In this document: in pieces, positions 1-8,691 of the stretch
Layout: every line of letters begins with the position of its first letter
Position numbering within the stretch: position 1 is the stretch's first letter
IMG/VR virus record: IMGVR_UViG_3300025087_000265
Span: 1 to 28,078 of that record
DNA from: a virus
Direction: 5' to 3' (one strand)
Length of the DNA stretch: 28,078 bases
Notes under the pieces: generated by a model
What the model saw: only the letters and a program-made list of their open reading frames with translations
Told to the model about the DNA's origin: nothing
Database searches by the model: none
Program-made: the position numbers and the translations under genes

Positions 1-237
1 CACGTCTGAATCGAGAAAAAAGATATGGCTTGCACCTATCTTCCGAGCTTGATCTACAAGATCACACCTAGCCCTGTCAATAGGCAAACCACGATTTGCG
101 ATAATGGTAAAAGGAACGGGCGATTGCAATGTTCTGAATTGAACCGCCCAATCAAAAGTAACTATTCCAACATTAGGTATAGCTACAGCTATAGACTCAC
201 TGGGAATTTGGGTTTCCCATGCTCCGATACCCGGCAT
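1..237 (-). CDS. Glycosyltransferase-like protein, GT-A fold, 3' end cut by window edge
   Basis: Only the first 79 codons lie in the window; the frame is open to base 1. The visible part has features of a nucleotide-sugar glycosyltransferase of the family 2 / GT-A type: an N-terminal beta-strand region, the segment NRGLPIDRARCDLVDQARKI (residues 48-67), and a strand ending in FFLDSDV (residues 73-79), where DSD matches the metal- and sugar-nucleotide-binding DxD motif. The ATG at 237 is preceded by AGGAG (245-249 on the + strand) with good spacing, 13 bases after the stop of the upstream gene. It is the last visible gene of the head cluster. Phage enzymes of this kind may modify virion proteins, DNA or host surface sugars; the substrate cannot be told here. 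Confidence 0.75.
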   Translation of the reverse strand, partial: MPGIGAWETQIPSESIAVAIPNVGIVTFDWAVQFRTLQSPVPFTIIANRGLPIDRARCDLVDQARKIGASHIFFLDSDV

Positions 238-250
238 GTATTCGCTCCTG

Positions 251-586
251 TTACTTACCGATTGCCATCCAGTTAACGAGGCTAGATGCACTTGCAGTAC
301 CTGCGCCTGTATGAAGATAAGCGTCAAAGGTATGACCAGAGCATACGATGTTTATAGCAGCTTGACCGGAGCAACGAGTAGCACCACCGAAGTTTGCCAC
401 TGCCATTACTATAGAAGAGAGGCGGGTAGATACTGCCGCCAGTTGGCCGGAAGTAGTGAAGCTGCCTTTATCTACGCGCAGCAACCCATCCACGCCGGAA
501 GGACCAATGAAACTTTCATGCCCCGTCTTGCCTATAGCAAAACCGGAGCCATAGACGGAAATACCGTCATGATGTGTCTGTCCCAT
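251..586 (-). CDS. Small protein downstream of the capsid gene, function unknown
   Basis: This 111-residue protein is rich in Gly, Ser, Ala and Thr with alternating hydrophobic residues (for example AAINIVCSGHTFDAYLHTGA), which suggests an all-beta fold. No catalytic motif is visible. The ATG at 586 follows GAGGTGAAGA, a good ribosome site. It lies between the major capsid gene and the glycosyltransferase and is separated from the capsid gene by hairpins, so it is probably a minor structural or virion-decorating protein. That role is inferred from position only. Confidence 0.6.
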   Translation of the reverse strand: MGQTHHDGISVYGSGFAIGKTGHESFIGPSGVDGLLRVDKGSFTTSGQLAAVSTRLSSIVMAVANFGGATRCSGQAAINIVCSGHTFDAYLHTGAGTASASSLVNWMAIGK

Positions 587-605
587 TCTTCACCTCGCGC
601 CTTTT

Positions 606-638
606 AAAAAGGCAGGGGATAGGCTCGACCTACCCCCC
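606..638 (-). terminator. Probable rho-independent terminator after the capsid gene
   Basis: On the minus strand GGGGTAGG (636-629) pairs with CCTATCCCC (623-615) around the loop TCGAG, with one bulged A, and is followed by TGCC and five T (610-606). A second small hairpin, AGAGCC-AGC-GGCTCT (660-646), starts at the last base of the capsid stop codon. The GCCTTTT/AAAAGGC dyad just beyond would extend the T-tract structure. This would end or thin the abundant capsid transcript before the 251-586 gene. Confidence 0.5.
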
Positions 639-659
639 ACAAGTCAGAGCCGCTGGCTC

Positions 660-1571
660 TTACGCACCGGGAGTCCCGGCGATACCCCTCCACCCAGAGA
701 AACCACAGGTGAATCTCATGTACGCTTTGAATTTTGCATCCCCGGTATCAAAGTCGTCATCGTTGTCGAAGCTCAAAGCCTCACGCCAGAAGAAACGCAG
801 GTAATGTTCTTCTTTGTCAGTCAACAGGAACCACGCCGAAGTAGAGGTAAGGTAATGAGCCACCATGTAGGACAAGCCCTCACCTTTCAGAGCGTTGATC
901 TCATTGTCTGCCGTGTGCGGCTTGTGCTCGCTTTCCAGTAGTTCCTTTGCCATCCACTTCAGAGAGTAAGGAATGACCAGAAGTTTAGGCCGCAGAAGAA
1001 TCGGCATATCCCTATCATCGGTTGTGGTTTCCATCAGTTCAAGCATGGATTGCAGCGAAGTAATGGAAAGGTCGGCATCCGTTGCCAGCCTATTGCTGTA
1101 AGGGCCGCTACCCGGTCCAGCCGCTACGTTCGGATGTGCCAACGAGCACAGAGGTTGCCTGTCCAGCCCCAGTTGCGCCGTGGAAAATGCGTTGTTGAGC
1201 ACACTCCACGTATTTACTTCTTCTGTTTGATGTGCAGACCGAGAAAGCGCGCTCGGCATACGCTTGATGATACCGTACTGGTCATCCGAGTACAGTTCAT
1301 GTGTGACCCTGAAACCGAGAGCATACGGTACAGGGGTATAGGTCTTGATCTCACCCTGAACAGGATCGTCATAGGTGATTGCCCTACCTTCCTGTTTCTG
1401 GACGAGAGGCCCAAGCCCAGTGATTTCGGTATCCTGCTCATATGCCCTAGTCGTATTCTCGATACTGAATATCGACTGATACTCTTTCGGGCGCATCCCG
1501 TACTTCTCAAAGAAAATCTCATGAAGTGCAGGTTGAAGCAGGTGTGAAAATGCAGAAGATCTGGAACCCAT
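660..1571 (-). CDS. Major capsid protein (HK97-like fold, Mu gpT-like family)
   Basis: A 303-residue protein that forms the icosahedral head shell. The N-terminal helical stretch with YQSIFSIENTTRAYEQD, the turn ITYDDPVQGEIKTYT, the segment GFRVTHELYSDDQYG, and a C-terminus ending FTCGFSGWRGIAGTPGA are characteristic of phage major head proteins of this family. The length is normal for the group. ATG at 1571 is preferred over the in-frame GTG at 1577, because AGGAGG lies seven bases upstream of the ATG and almost touches the GTG. It follows the decoration-like, 135-residue and scaffold genes, the usual head-gene order. A terminator-like hairpin follows. Confidence 0.88.
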   Translation of the reverse strand: MGSRSSAFSHLLQPALHEIFFEKYGMRPKEYQSIFSIENTTRAYEQDTEITGLGPLVQKQEGRAITYDDPVQGEIKTYTPVPYALGFRVTHELYSDDQYGIIKRMPSALSRSAHQTEEVNTWSVLNNAFSTAQLGLDRQPLCSLAHPNVAAGPGSGPYSNRLATDADLSITSLQSMLELMETTTDDRDMPILLRPKLLVIPYSLKWMAKELLESEHKPHTADNEINALKGEGLSYMVAHYLTSTSAWFLLTDKEEHYLRFFWREALSFDNDDDFDTGDAKFKAYMRFTCGFSGWRGIAGTPGA

Positions 1572-1583
1572 TTGCACCCCTCC

Positions 1584-2162
1584 TTAGTTCGCCAATGCAG
1601 GGGAAGAAATGTTATTCAAGACTTGGCTGTTTACCAGCTGCGAAACAGGCGCAAGAACTTGGAACAACACTCTACCATAGAATGTAGGAACATCGTCTTG
1701 CTCATGGAAGCCAAGAACCCGAACCATAGCCGTTGATACGTTCGCCCCACCCTTAGACTTATCGACATAGGTTCTACCACTCAGCGAAGTAAGACCGAAA
1801 AGCTGGAAGCAGTCCGTTGCCGCAGTCTGCGCACTGGCAGAAGTGGAATGGCCCACGTTTCCAATAAAGATCGTGTCAGGAGTAGCAACATATACTCCAA
1901 GCACCGCAGAGATAGCTGTACCTGCATCGTCAGCCGCGAAACCAACAATTCCTTGACCGCTTGCGTCCGTGCCGGGCTTGGTAAGCCCCATTCTACTACC
2001 AGCTGCACCGGACATGCAGACCATTTCGCCAGCTTTGAACGATTCACTCGCCCCCAACTGAGGAAAAGGAAAGAGAGGAACATCCCCGCCGTTCATAAAA
2101 CTTACGGGCCTTACCCCTATCAAGTCGGTTATGGAAGATCCAGCAGAATTCTTCCTAGACAT
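1584..2162 (-). CDS. Probable head decoration (cement-like) protein
   Basis: The 192-residue product is rich in Gly, Ser, Ala and Val and predicted mostly beta. The segment FKAGEMVCMSGAAGSRMGLT, followed by QGIVGFAADDA, resembles the beta-tulip core of capsid cement proteins (DUF2190-like), and the C-terminus FYGRVLFQVLAPVSQLVNSQ is helical. ATG at 2162 has GGAGG at 2168-2172, so it is chosen over an in-frame TTG at 2174 that overlaps the ribosome site. The gene lies directly before the capsid gene with a 12-base gap, the usual place for decoration or stabilising proteins. The family assignment is by pattern and context. Confidence 0.6.
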   Translation of the reverse strand: MSRKNSAGSSITDLIGVRPVSFMNGGDVPLFPFPQLGASESFKAGEMVCMSGAAGSRMGLTKPGTDASGQGIVGFAADDAGTAISAVLGVYVATPDTIFIGNVGHSTSASAQTAATDCFQLFGLTSLSGRTYVDKSKGGANVSTAMVRVLGFHEQDDVPTFYGRVLFQVLAPVSQLVNSQVLNNISSPALAN

Positions 2163-2183
2163 ACTACCCTCCAAAAGTAACTT

Positions 2184-2591
2184 TTAGTCCTCAAAGGTTT
2201 TAACACCAAGCTCCTTGGCTTTTTCCTTGAAACTTTCCTTGGCGGATTGCACCGCATGTTTGTTTTTCAGTTCGTCTCTTGTGACCCTGCGCTCATGAAC
2301 TTCCCTTGGGATTTTCCCCAGTACCAGATCCCCAAACTCCGCATCCGGTATTGTCTCATACCCCTCGGCTTTGCGTACCGCCATGTTCTGTTTGCGCGTA
2401 TTCAATGCACGGTAATGAAAATTTTCCTCATCCGTCTTGAACTCACTGAACGGATCAAACATCGGATTCGCCAGCGAAGGTTCAGCAACCGGCGTAGGAT
2501 TCCCAATTACCACATCGTCAGGCAAGTGAAGAGGCACAGAACCATCCCCGTTGGGCCTGCCCGGCCTTATCCTGCTACCCTCATCTTTCAT
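2184..2591 (-). CDS. Hypothetical head-module protein, 135 aa
   Basis: A charged, mostly soluble protein. The N-terminal 45 residues are Pro/Gly-rich and probably disordered. The middle part, HYRALNTRKQNMAVRKAEGY, and the C-terminal helix (REVHERRVTRDELKNKHAVQ onward) are strongly basic and amphipathic. It sits between scaffold and decoration-like genes; the scaffold stop is seven bases upstream of its ATG, and the GGGG ribosome site lies inside the scaffold's last codons. No known catalytic motif is present. The position suggests a capsid assembly or internal head protein, which is inference. Confidence 0.65.
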   Translation of the reverse strand: MKDEGSRIRPGRPNGDGSVPLHLPDDVVIGNPTPVAEPSLANPMFDPFSEFKTDEENFHYRALNTRKQNMAVRKAEGYETIPDAEFGDLVLGKIPREVHERRVTRDELKNKHAVQSAKESFKEKAKELGVKTFED

Positions 2592-2597
2592 ATATGA

Positions 2598-3290
2598 TTA
2601 CCCCAATCTCTTTTTGCTCGCGGCGTACTTTTTGTGCGCCTCATCTTTTGGCATACCAGAGTAGAACTTTTCTGCCACTGCCTTTTCTTCTGCCGACAAT
2701 GGAGCGTCTTTCTTCTCTCCCCCAAGATTGGAAGCTGAGGGGGATTCAAGACCGCCTTCTCCTTTCTCTTGCTGCCTTTCCTTGTGCTTTTCAAGAACCA
2801 TTCGTGTGAACTCTTCAGGGTCAAAGTGCATCCCCTTGACCATCTTAAAGACTTCACCCACGACACCCGGCTTGAGTTTGAGTTGAGGTTGCATGTTCAG
2901 TAGCTGGTCTACTTCCTTCTCATACTTTACGAACTCAGGATCAGAACGAAGTGCAACTTTCTGCTGCTCATACATAAATTCAAAGATCGGGCTTACCGCC
3001 TGTTGGATAACCTTTGCAGTGGCCTTTGCAGGTTCTCTAAAGAAAAGATCATCTATATTATCATCATCTTCAGGGGGTTCAATCGGCGGAGCATCTGGCA
3101 CCCTGTTTTGCAGCGATTCTAAAAGTTGTTTATTGGCCGAAAGTTCTTGGCTCTTACGGGTAAACTCACTTTCCAAATTGCTGTACGCCGTTGCTAGATC
3201 ATCAGGACTTTTAAACTTACCAAGAATAAGTTTCTCTTCGCCACCTTCAGGGGGTTGTCCACCTTGTCCATCCGGCTTATTGTCATCCAT
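2598..3290 (-). CDS. Capsid scaffolding protein
   Basis: The 230-residue product is acidic and highly charged, with the N-terminal motif LILGKFKSPDDLATAYSNLE that recurs in scaffolding proteins of tailed phages with P22/T7-like heads. A predicted coiled-coil and helical core follows, then a basic C-terminal tail (HKKYAASKKRLG) of the kind that contacts the capsid inner surface. ATG at 3290 comes one base after the stop of the previous gene with AGAGGA upstream. The in-frame TTG at 3317 lies inside that gene and is rejected. It would guide procapsid assembly and then leave or be degraded. The gene order portal - small ORF - scaffold - capsid supports the call. Confidence 0.8.
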   Translation of the reverse strand: MDDNKPDGQGGQPPEGGEEKLILGKFKSPDDLATAYSNLESEFTRKSQELSANKQLLESLQNRVPDAPPIEPPEDDDNIDDLFFREPAKATAKVIQQAVSPIFEFMYEQQKVALRSDPEFVKYEKEVDQLLNMQPQLKLKPGVVGEVFKMVKGMHFDPEEFTRMVLEKHKERQQEKGEGGLESPSASNLGGEKKDAPLSAEEKAVAEKFYSGMPKDEAHKKYAASKKRLG

Positions 3291-3291
3291 A

Positions 3292-3504
3292 TTATTGATC
3301 CTCTTCCCATTTGTCAATAGCTTTTTCCGGTAGACTTTCGATTAAAAGTAAAGTGTCAACTGCTCCTACAAAATAATCACAGTTAACGCCCACTCTTGCA
3401 TTCTTTGTCATATCCGACATTGCTCTTGACTTCAGACTCTCTACCTCTTGCAGAACTAACTGCCACACTTTATTCTTCTGCAAGTCCCGTAGGTACTGCC
3501 GCAT
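3292..3504 (-). CDS. Small helical protein between portal and scaffold
   Basis: A 70-residue, helical protein without catalytic motifs (MRQYLRDLQKNKVWQLVLQE at the start). The ATG at 3504 has AAGGAGGA immediately upstream and overlaps the last 35 bases of the portal gene in another frame, so translation is probably coupled to portal. The frame is open further upstream, but only to a TTG without a ribosome site. The stop codon is one base from the scaffold start. Role unknown; perhaps a head-assembly accessory. Confidence 0.6.
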   Translation of the reverse strand: MRQYLRDLQKNKVWQLVLQEVESLKSRAMSDMTKNARVGVNCDYFVGAVDTLLLIESLPEKAIDKWEEDQ

Positions 3505-5359
3505 TTCCTCCTTGCTGTGTTTGTCCAAACATACCTCCCAGCTGTTCCAGTAACTGTTGTACTCCTGCGCCCTGTTGCCCAACTTGCCCGTAAGCCTCCC
3601 TAATCATTTCAGGTAATTCGGGAACATAACTTTCAACATCAGCTTTTTCAAACGACCTTACCAAGTCTTTCGCCATGTTGTAGTAAGACCGAATCACGCC
3701 ATACACAAACTCTTGAAGTTCAGGCGGCATCTGAACCATTGGGTTCATCACCGTAGTAAGAAGCTGTATCATCTGTGAGAAAATACTACCAAGCTGTTGA
3801 AGCATCATGAGATTGGATTGCTTCTCGATCTCTTTATTAACACTCAAGGAAGTGGCAGCACAGGCAAATTGATAGTTTTCCCTGAGATATTCTGCATCCA
3901 ACCCACTAGGAAGCATAATTTCAGCCACAGTACCTTTTTCATCATCCTCCACGGTAAATATCTTTTCAGGCCGATACTGCGCATACAGTTCAACTACCTG
4001 ATATGCCAGTTCTGCAATAGCTTTGCGTGAGTTATTGATAACCAAGTCAAAGTGCCTGCCTGATTCTTGGAGCAACGCAAGAGTACCAGTTGCCGTTGCT
4101 CTACTCTTCATAGTGGCACTCTCTTTACCCACCGTATAATCTGTGACTTTGGTTCTACGCTCATGATAGTCACGCAGCATAGTATGAAGAACAAAGTTGG
4201 ATTGGTGAACATCCCCGAGGGAAAATTCCTGAAGATCAGTAACATCATCAAGATCAAAAACCTTACCGGGATATACCGTCATTTCCCGTTTGTCTTTCTC
4301 TCCCCCTCTCCTGCGCTTGAAGCATTTGGCATTGGCAAGGGTCATATTGTCTATCGTCTGGTTAAAAGCCGTATTGATTGCGTCCTGAAGATGTTCACTC
4401 AGTTCACAAATGCCCTTACCGTAAATCCTACTCGCTCTCCCCTGATACACGTTACGGACAAAGGGCCGCTTTCCATGTTTATACGGAAGATGAATCCAAC
4501 GCAAGATGGTATCTGTTTCCAGATGAACCGTTATCACGGTCCTTTCAGGATAACCATCATCGTCTATGTCATAGTCAAGATGAACCTCATAGATAGTAAA
4601 CTCATTCAGTGCGTCATGCGAAGTCTCATGGATCTTCTCAGCCTTTTGCTTTTCGCCCTGTACGTCCTTACCAGTCTGTGCATCGGCAGTCTTTGAATCC
4701 TGTTTCCCTTCCAACTTGTCTACATTCTGGTATATGCCAGCTTTACCTTTTGCTTTTAATGCAGTCCAGTGCAGCTTAAGCCTGTGTGCAACCCAAGGTG
4801 CAGTCTGAAGATCCTTCGCATTAGAGGGGAAAATCAGATCCTCGATAGCTACTATTTCAGTCTTGGCATCGTCCCGCTCAACGATCTTGCCGCCCACCTT
4901 CAAGCTGTCAGTGTCCCAAATGGCTTTCAAATAACCAGTTCCCATTTTATTCTTCTCAAGAATCCACTGGGAACCTACCTCATGGAAATCCACCACGTTA
5001 AGGAATATCTGCTCAAGAAACTGCTCGATCTTGGCGCAGCTATCCTTATCTACACCTTTCTTTTTAGGCTTGACCTGAATGTACGGATGAAGGCTAAGGA
5101 GGGTGTTAACCTCCCTAGCGTGAATGGTTTCTACTGCTATGGCAGTGAGGGGCAAGGAAATGTTGCTACACCCCGGCCACGGAAAATCCTTTTGCTCAGG
5201 CAGAATTTCTTCATACTGCTTGACCCACTTAATCCACCTGTCCTCAAGCTGGCTCCTGTCATTTAAGGCAGTGAGAATCTGGCCCTTGACATACATGAGA
5301 ACTTCATCACGCATTTCCGCACTTGCCTTTACAACAAGGCTATTCTTTTTATCGGCCAT
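3470..5359 (-). CDS. Portal protein
   Basis: The 629-residue product is the ring-shaped channel through which DNA enters and leaves the head. The segments KDFPWPGCSNISLPLTAIAV and ETIHAREVNTLLSLHPYIQV, the GTGYLKAIWDTD strand, the FVRNVYQGRASRIYGKGICE region and the long helical part after residue 420 are typical of large P22-like portals. The C-terminus is Gln/Gly-rich (GQVGQQGAGVQQLLEQLGG). Length fits the P22-like group of about 600-750 residues. ATG at 5359 follows GAGGTATTAA. It overlaps the downstream small gene by 35 bases. The acid-rich stretch around residues 215-245 is probably a surface loop. Confidence 0.88.
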   Translation of the reverse strand: MADKKNSLVVKASAEMRDEVLMYVKGQILTALNDRSQLEDRWIKWVKQYEEILPEQKDFPWPGCSNISLPLTAIAVETIHAREVNTLLSLHPYIQVKPKKKGVDKDSCAKIEQFLEQIFLNVVDFHEVGSQWILEKNKMGTGYLKAIWDTDSLKVGGKIVERDDAKTEIVAIEDLIFPSNAKDLQTAPWVAHRLKLHWTALKAKGKAGIYQNVDKLEGKQDSKTADAQTGKDVQGEKQKAEKIHETSHDALNEFTIYEVHLDYDIDDDGYPERTVITVHLETDTILRWIHLPYKHGKRPFVRNVYQGRASRIYGKGICELSEHLQDAINTAFNQTIDNMTLANAKCFKRRRGGEKDKREMTVYPGKVFDLDDVTDLQEFSLGDVHQSNFVLHTMLRDYHERRTKVTDYTVGKESATMKSRATATGTLALLQESGRHFDLVINNSRKAIAELAYQVVELYAQYRPEKIFTVEDDEKGTVAEIMLPSGLDAEYLRENYQFACAATSLSVNKEIEKQSNLMMLQQLGSIFSQMIQLLTTVMNPMVQMPPELQEFVYGVIRSYYNMAKDLVRSFEKADVESYVPELPEMIREAYGQVGQQGAGVQQLLEQLGGMFGQTQQGGNAAVPTGLAEE

Positions 5360-5367
5360 TTAATACC

Positions 5368-5658
5368 TCAATGTATATATATGAAGAGGGTGCCGCTTGG
5401 CACACACCGGACAAACATATCGGTCATCCACTGGCTAACACGATTGACTTGGCTTTGGCCCGACACCTCTACCGCCATATGATTGTAAACTTTCCCCGTG
5501 GCATCGGCCTTGGAAATGATAAGTGCCGAAGTTGAAGAGAGATCCGGCTGTAACCAGTAAAACCGCTCTACCTTGACTCTCCCCCTTAAAACAAGTTCGT
5601 TCATCGTCCCAGAGGTAATAACAATAGGGTCACTCCCCGTAATGCTGCTACCATTCAT
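5368..5658 (-). CDS. Hypothetical structural-module protein, 96 aa
   Basis: A small beta-rich protein with alternating hydrophobic strands (MNELVLRGRVKVERFYWLQP) and a C-terminal strand ending GTLFIYIH. Small proteins with a C-terminal SGTL-hydrophobic strand recur next to phage portal genes, but I know no assigned function. ATG at 5658 has AAGGAGGG nine bases upstream; the frame continues upstream into the beta-helix gene and is not used. It lies nine bases before the portal start. Confidence 0.6.
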   Translation of the reverse strand: MNGSSITGSDPIVITSGTMNELVLRGRVKVERFYWLQPDLSSTSALIISKADATGKVYNHMAVEVSGQSQVNRVSQWMTDMFVRCVPSGTLFIYIH

Positions 5659-5671
5659 AACCAATCCCTCC

Positions 5672-8600
5672 TTAGTATTCGTAAACACCTATATCCGGTG
5701 CGCTGCCGTTGTAAGGGAGCGAAACCGCCGCCCCATTTGTCCAAGTGATTACTGAACCAACAGTTATAGTGTTGCCTGAAATGCCAGTTATTGTAGCAGT
5801 TTGTGACCCTACTTGTATAGTATCTCCTGTAAGCCAACCAAACCCAGAAAAGAACCATCCAGCATCTGCCACAGTAAAAGTGTTACCCCCGACACTGTTA
5901 GTTGCACTTGTAACAGTAGTCAAGGTTGCTCCTGCGTCTATAGTTGGACTACCCACTAAAGGCGCATGTGCAGCATTAAGCAATGGTGCCTGCTGGATAT
6001 TACCAACATAGTATGAAGGATATGCAGTCTGCAACGCTGCCACTGTGCGCGGCGATCCATCTACCCATGTCACAGCCCCAGACCCTATGCTGTCTTTATA
6101 AAACAGATTATTATTAAAATAGTTTTGATAGGAAGCGGCAACAAGCATTGCCATATTCTCTGTACCTGCCGTGGCACTACCATCTTGCATAGTCTGGAAA
6201 AGGTAGCCACCGACATTATAAAATATATTGTTTTTAATATAGTTATTACTTGTCCCACCACTATTGTTACCTATGTACACACCTTGGCCACCAGATATGA
6301 CGTTAGTAACCAAGTTATTATAAACATGGTTCCCTGTTACGGGCCATCCCCCGTTCGCCTCTAACATGATACCCCTTGAATCAAGGCAAGTCTTAGACTT
6401 AATAATATTTCTTCTGACTATATTATTTGTTGAATCTATAGTTAAACCACCCTGAGTTCTGGCTTGACTTAGCCCACTATTCTGACCGCACCTTACATAC
6501 GGAAGAGCATGATCCCACCCGATTAAGATATTACCATCTAGCAGGTTGTTTTTCCCATTCTCAAGCGCAGCGTAAGAGGAACCGCCATAGCTATAGATGA
6601 TATTATTCCTGAATACATTATAGTCAGCAGTACCTTGGCCATCGGCAGACAATGACGCGCCCTGTGTTGCTGTTGCATTATGCCCACCGGAGACTGTTAT
6701 AGTATTCCCTTCAAATAGGTTATAGTTTGCATAAGCCCGAAGATTAATAGCATCGTTCATGACATTGCTAACAGTCAGTGTGACAATACTATTCTTTACC
6801 GTGTTATGATGTGACGCTCCACTTGGCATGAAGTTAGAGCTATACAGATAAATTGCTGGACTCCATGATCCATATGTAGAGTAGACCTCACAGCTATCAA
6901 TTGTAATATAGCTTGCCCCCGCCAGCAATACTACTGTCCCTGTACCAGAGGACAACTTGAGATTTTTTATGGTTGCATAAGAACGGCTCATAGCATTCAC
7001 GCCAGAAAGTGTAGGCTTGGCCGTAGCTGTCCCATATGAAGTATAAACAATAGGGCTGGTCGATGTACCAGTTCTGGGGATAAGCGTTTCATACCATGTA
7101 TCGCCTTTCCTAAACCCAATAACTTTTCCAGCAACAAATGCAGTGTTGTTTACCTTTCCAACAGTACACCACGGAGTTGCACTTGAAGTCCCATTATAGC
7201 TATCACTGCACCCTGAAGTTGCTACATAATAGTCTGGTACTTGCTCTATTGGTATTGTTTGCCATGTAACCCATTGGCTATTTTTATATACTTTGACAGT
7301 TGGTACTTTCCATACGCCATTTAAATATGTCTTGAGTGGAGCTATTCCCCAACTATTATTAACATGGGCCTTCAGCCCACCAGAAAGGCTAACTGTTGAA
7401 AACCCAATTGTCTCTCCCCCTGTTATATAAGCCCCCATAACTAAAGGGTACGTTCCCCCTATCCCATTCTGAGCATAAACACTTCTTTTAAAATCAGTTG
7501 CCAAAGAGAAAGTCCCAGTCTCATTAAGGAATTGAGGGTCAGTATTTATTGAATGGCTGTCTCCCCCTGCCAATAAGGTATTACATTTTACTTTCCAAGC
7601 ATCAAGGGTGCTATAAATTGCACCCTGATAAACCCATCGAGGTGTTCCAGTTGTGTAATAATTGTTGTAGTCAATAGTAGTAAATGTAAACGTAGCGGCA
7701 CCATACGGCCAGGACAAAAAAGAGTTCACTGGGGAACTAGATATGTTATTAAGAAACTTTGCAGGCATACTAACTGAGGTCCATTTATTAAAATCAGCTA
7801 CCTTATTAGCGTAAAATGTATTGTTATAAATTTCTATATCAGTTGCCAATGTCACGAATGTGATCGCGCCATACTCAGCCGAATTTGAGGTGTTATTGCC
7901 TTTGAAAATATTTTGATAAATTCTTGTCCCTGTAGAAGTCCCTGCATTTGCTTGGTTAGCCATCCAAGCCCCACCATAAGCATTGTTATAAATAAAATTT
8001 TTCCTTACTATTGTGTTTGTTTGAGAATCTTTCAAGGTCATTGCGGGACCGCCACTATTATATATATCATTATTTTCTATGACTAAATTAGTGGCAAGAT
8101 ATACCATTATCAACGCACTGTTGGTATATTGGACCCCCCTTAACGAATTATCATGTAATCTATTATTTTGAATGACACAGTTAGAGCAACCTTGGACCCA
8201 TATAACCTCTCCTTGTCCAATCCCACTCCAACTATCTCCCCCAATTGAAATATCACAATTTTTTACTATTGTCCCAGTCGCCTCCATCACTACAATCCCT
8301 TGGATAGTCAACCCATCTATAATAGTACCATCACGTTTATTAGTCCCATCGAAATCACCTATAACTCCGTTGGTTGGCATTACCCCGCCATTGCCTACCA
8401 AAGTTACAGTTTCTCCTGAATAAGCTTTAATGGTAATATTATCGGCTGGCGGGACTATCGCTGCCGATTGCCCCATTGTTGCTGTAGTCGTGACTTGATA
8501 TGTCCCACCACGCAAAATTATAGTATCATTCGCAGATAATCTACTAACTCCATACAAAGGAGTGGCCCAAGGTGCACCTATCGCACCTGTCCCTACCGTA

Positions 8601-8686
8601 TCACTCCCAGTTGTTGCTACATAATATGTTGCCGCAAATGAAGTTTGTGAAAATATCAAAAGCATCAATATAATGATTATATTCAT
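5672..8686 (-). CDS. Large tailspike-like protein with signal peptide and two right-handed parallel beta-helices
   Basis: The 1004-residue product begins with a strongly hydrophobic segment ending in SFAA (residues 1-19), which reads as a Sec signal peptide with an Ala-x-Ala cleavage site. Two beta-helix modules follow, each opening with a YYVATxG strand: residues about 20-425 and about 485-1004. Both carry the Asn-rich ladder (NNDIYNSGGPAMTLK, NNIIYSYGGSSYAALENG) of pectate-lyase-like folds. Between them lies a short repeat module of the type VKVYKNSQWVTW (about 432-480), seen in phage fibre proteins. It most likely binds or cleaves host surface polysaccharide; no catalytic residues can be named. 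It sits in the fibre block upstream of portal. Confidence 0.75.
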   Translation of the reverse strand: MNIIIILMLLIFSQTSFAATYYVATTGSDTVGTGAIGAPWATPLYGVSRLSANDTIILRGGTYQVTTTATMGQSAAIVPPADNITIKAYSGETVTLVGNGGVMPTNGVIGDFDGTNKRDGTIIDGLTIQGIVVMEATGTIVKNCDISIGGDSWSGIGQGEVIWVQGCSNCVIQNNRLHDNSLRGVQYTNSALIMVYLATNLVIENNDIYNSGGPAMTLKDSQTNTIVRKNFIYNNAYGGAWMANQANAGTSTGTRIYQNIFKGNNTSNSAEYGAITFVTLATDIEIYNNTFYANKVADFNKWTSVSMPAKFLNNISSSPVNSFLSWPYGAATFTFTTIDYNNYYTTGTPRWVYQGAIYSTLDAWKVKCNTLLAGGDSHSINTDPQFLNETGTFSLATDFKRSVYAQNGIGGTYPLVMGAYITGGETIGFSTVSLSGGLKAHVNNSWGIAPLKTYLNGVWKVPTVKVYKNSQWVTWQTIPIEQVPDYYVATSGCSDSYNGTSSATPWCTVGKVNNTAFVAGKVIGFRKGDTWYETLIPRTGTSTSPIVYTSYGTATAKPTLSGVNAMSRSYATIKNLKLSSGTGTVVLLAGASYITIDSCEVYSTYGSWSPAIYLYSSNFMPSGASHHNTVKNSIVTLTVSNVMNDAINLRAYANYNLFEGNTITVSGGHNATATQGASLSADGQGTADYNVFRNNIIYSYGGSSYAALENGKNNLLDGNILIGWDHALPYVRCGQNSGLSQARTQGGLTIDSTNNIVRRNIIKSKTCLDSRGIMLEANGGWPVTGNHVYNNLVTNVISGGQGVYIGNNSGGTSNNYIKNNIFYNVGGYLFQTMQDGSATAGTENMAMLVAASYQNYFNNNLFYKDSIGSGAVTWVDGSPRTVAALQTAYPSYYVGNIQQAPLLNAAHAPLVGSPTIDAGATLTTVTSATNSVGGNTFTVADAGWFFSGFGWLTGDTIQVGSQTATITGISGNTITVGSVITWTNGAAVSLPYNGSAPDIGVYEY

Positions 8687-8691
8687 TTTTT

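Noticed and set aside
4067-4696. Long antisense frame of 209 codons inside the portal gene
   Set aside because: It is the reverse shadow of a strongly supported portal frame, has no ribosome site or recognisable domain, and lies wholly within that gene.
5655-5858. Small frame at the end of the beta-helix gene
   Set aside because: It is a shadow of the 1004-residue gene in another phase and lacks its own start signal.
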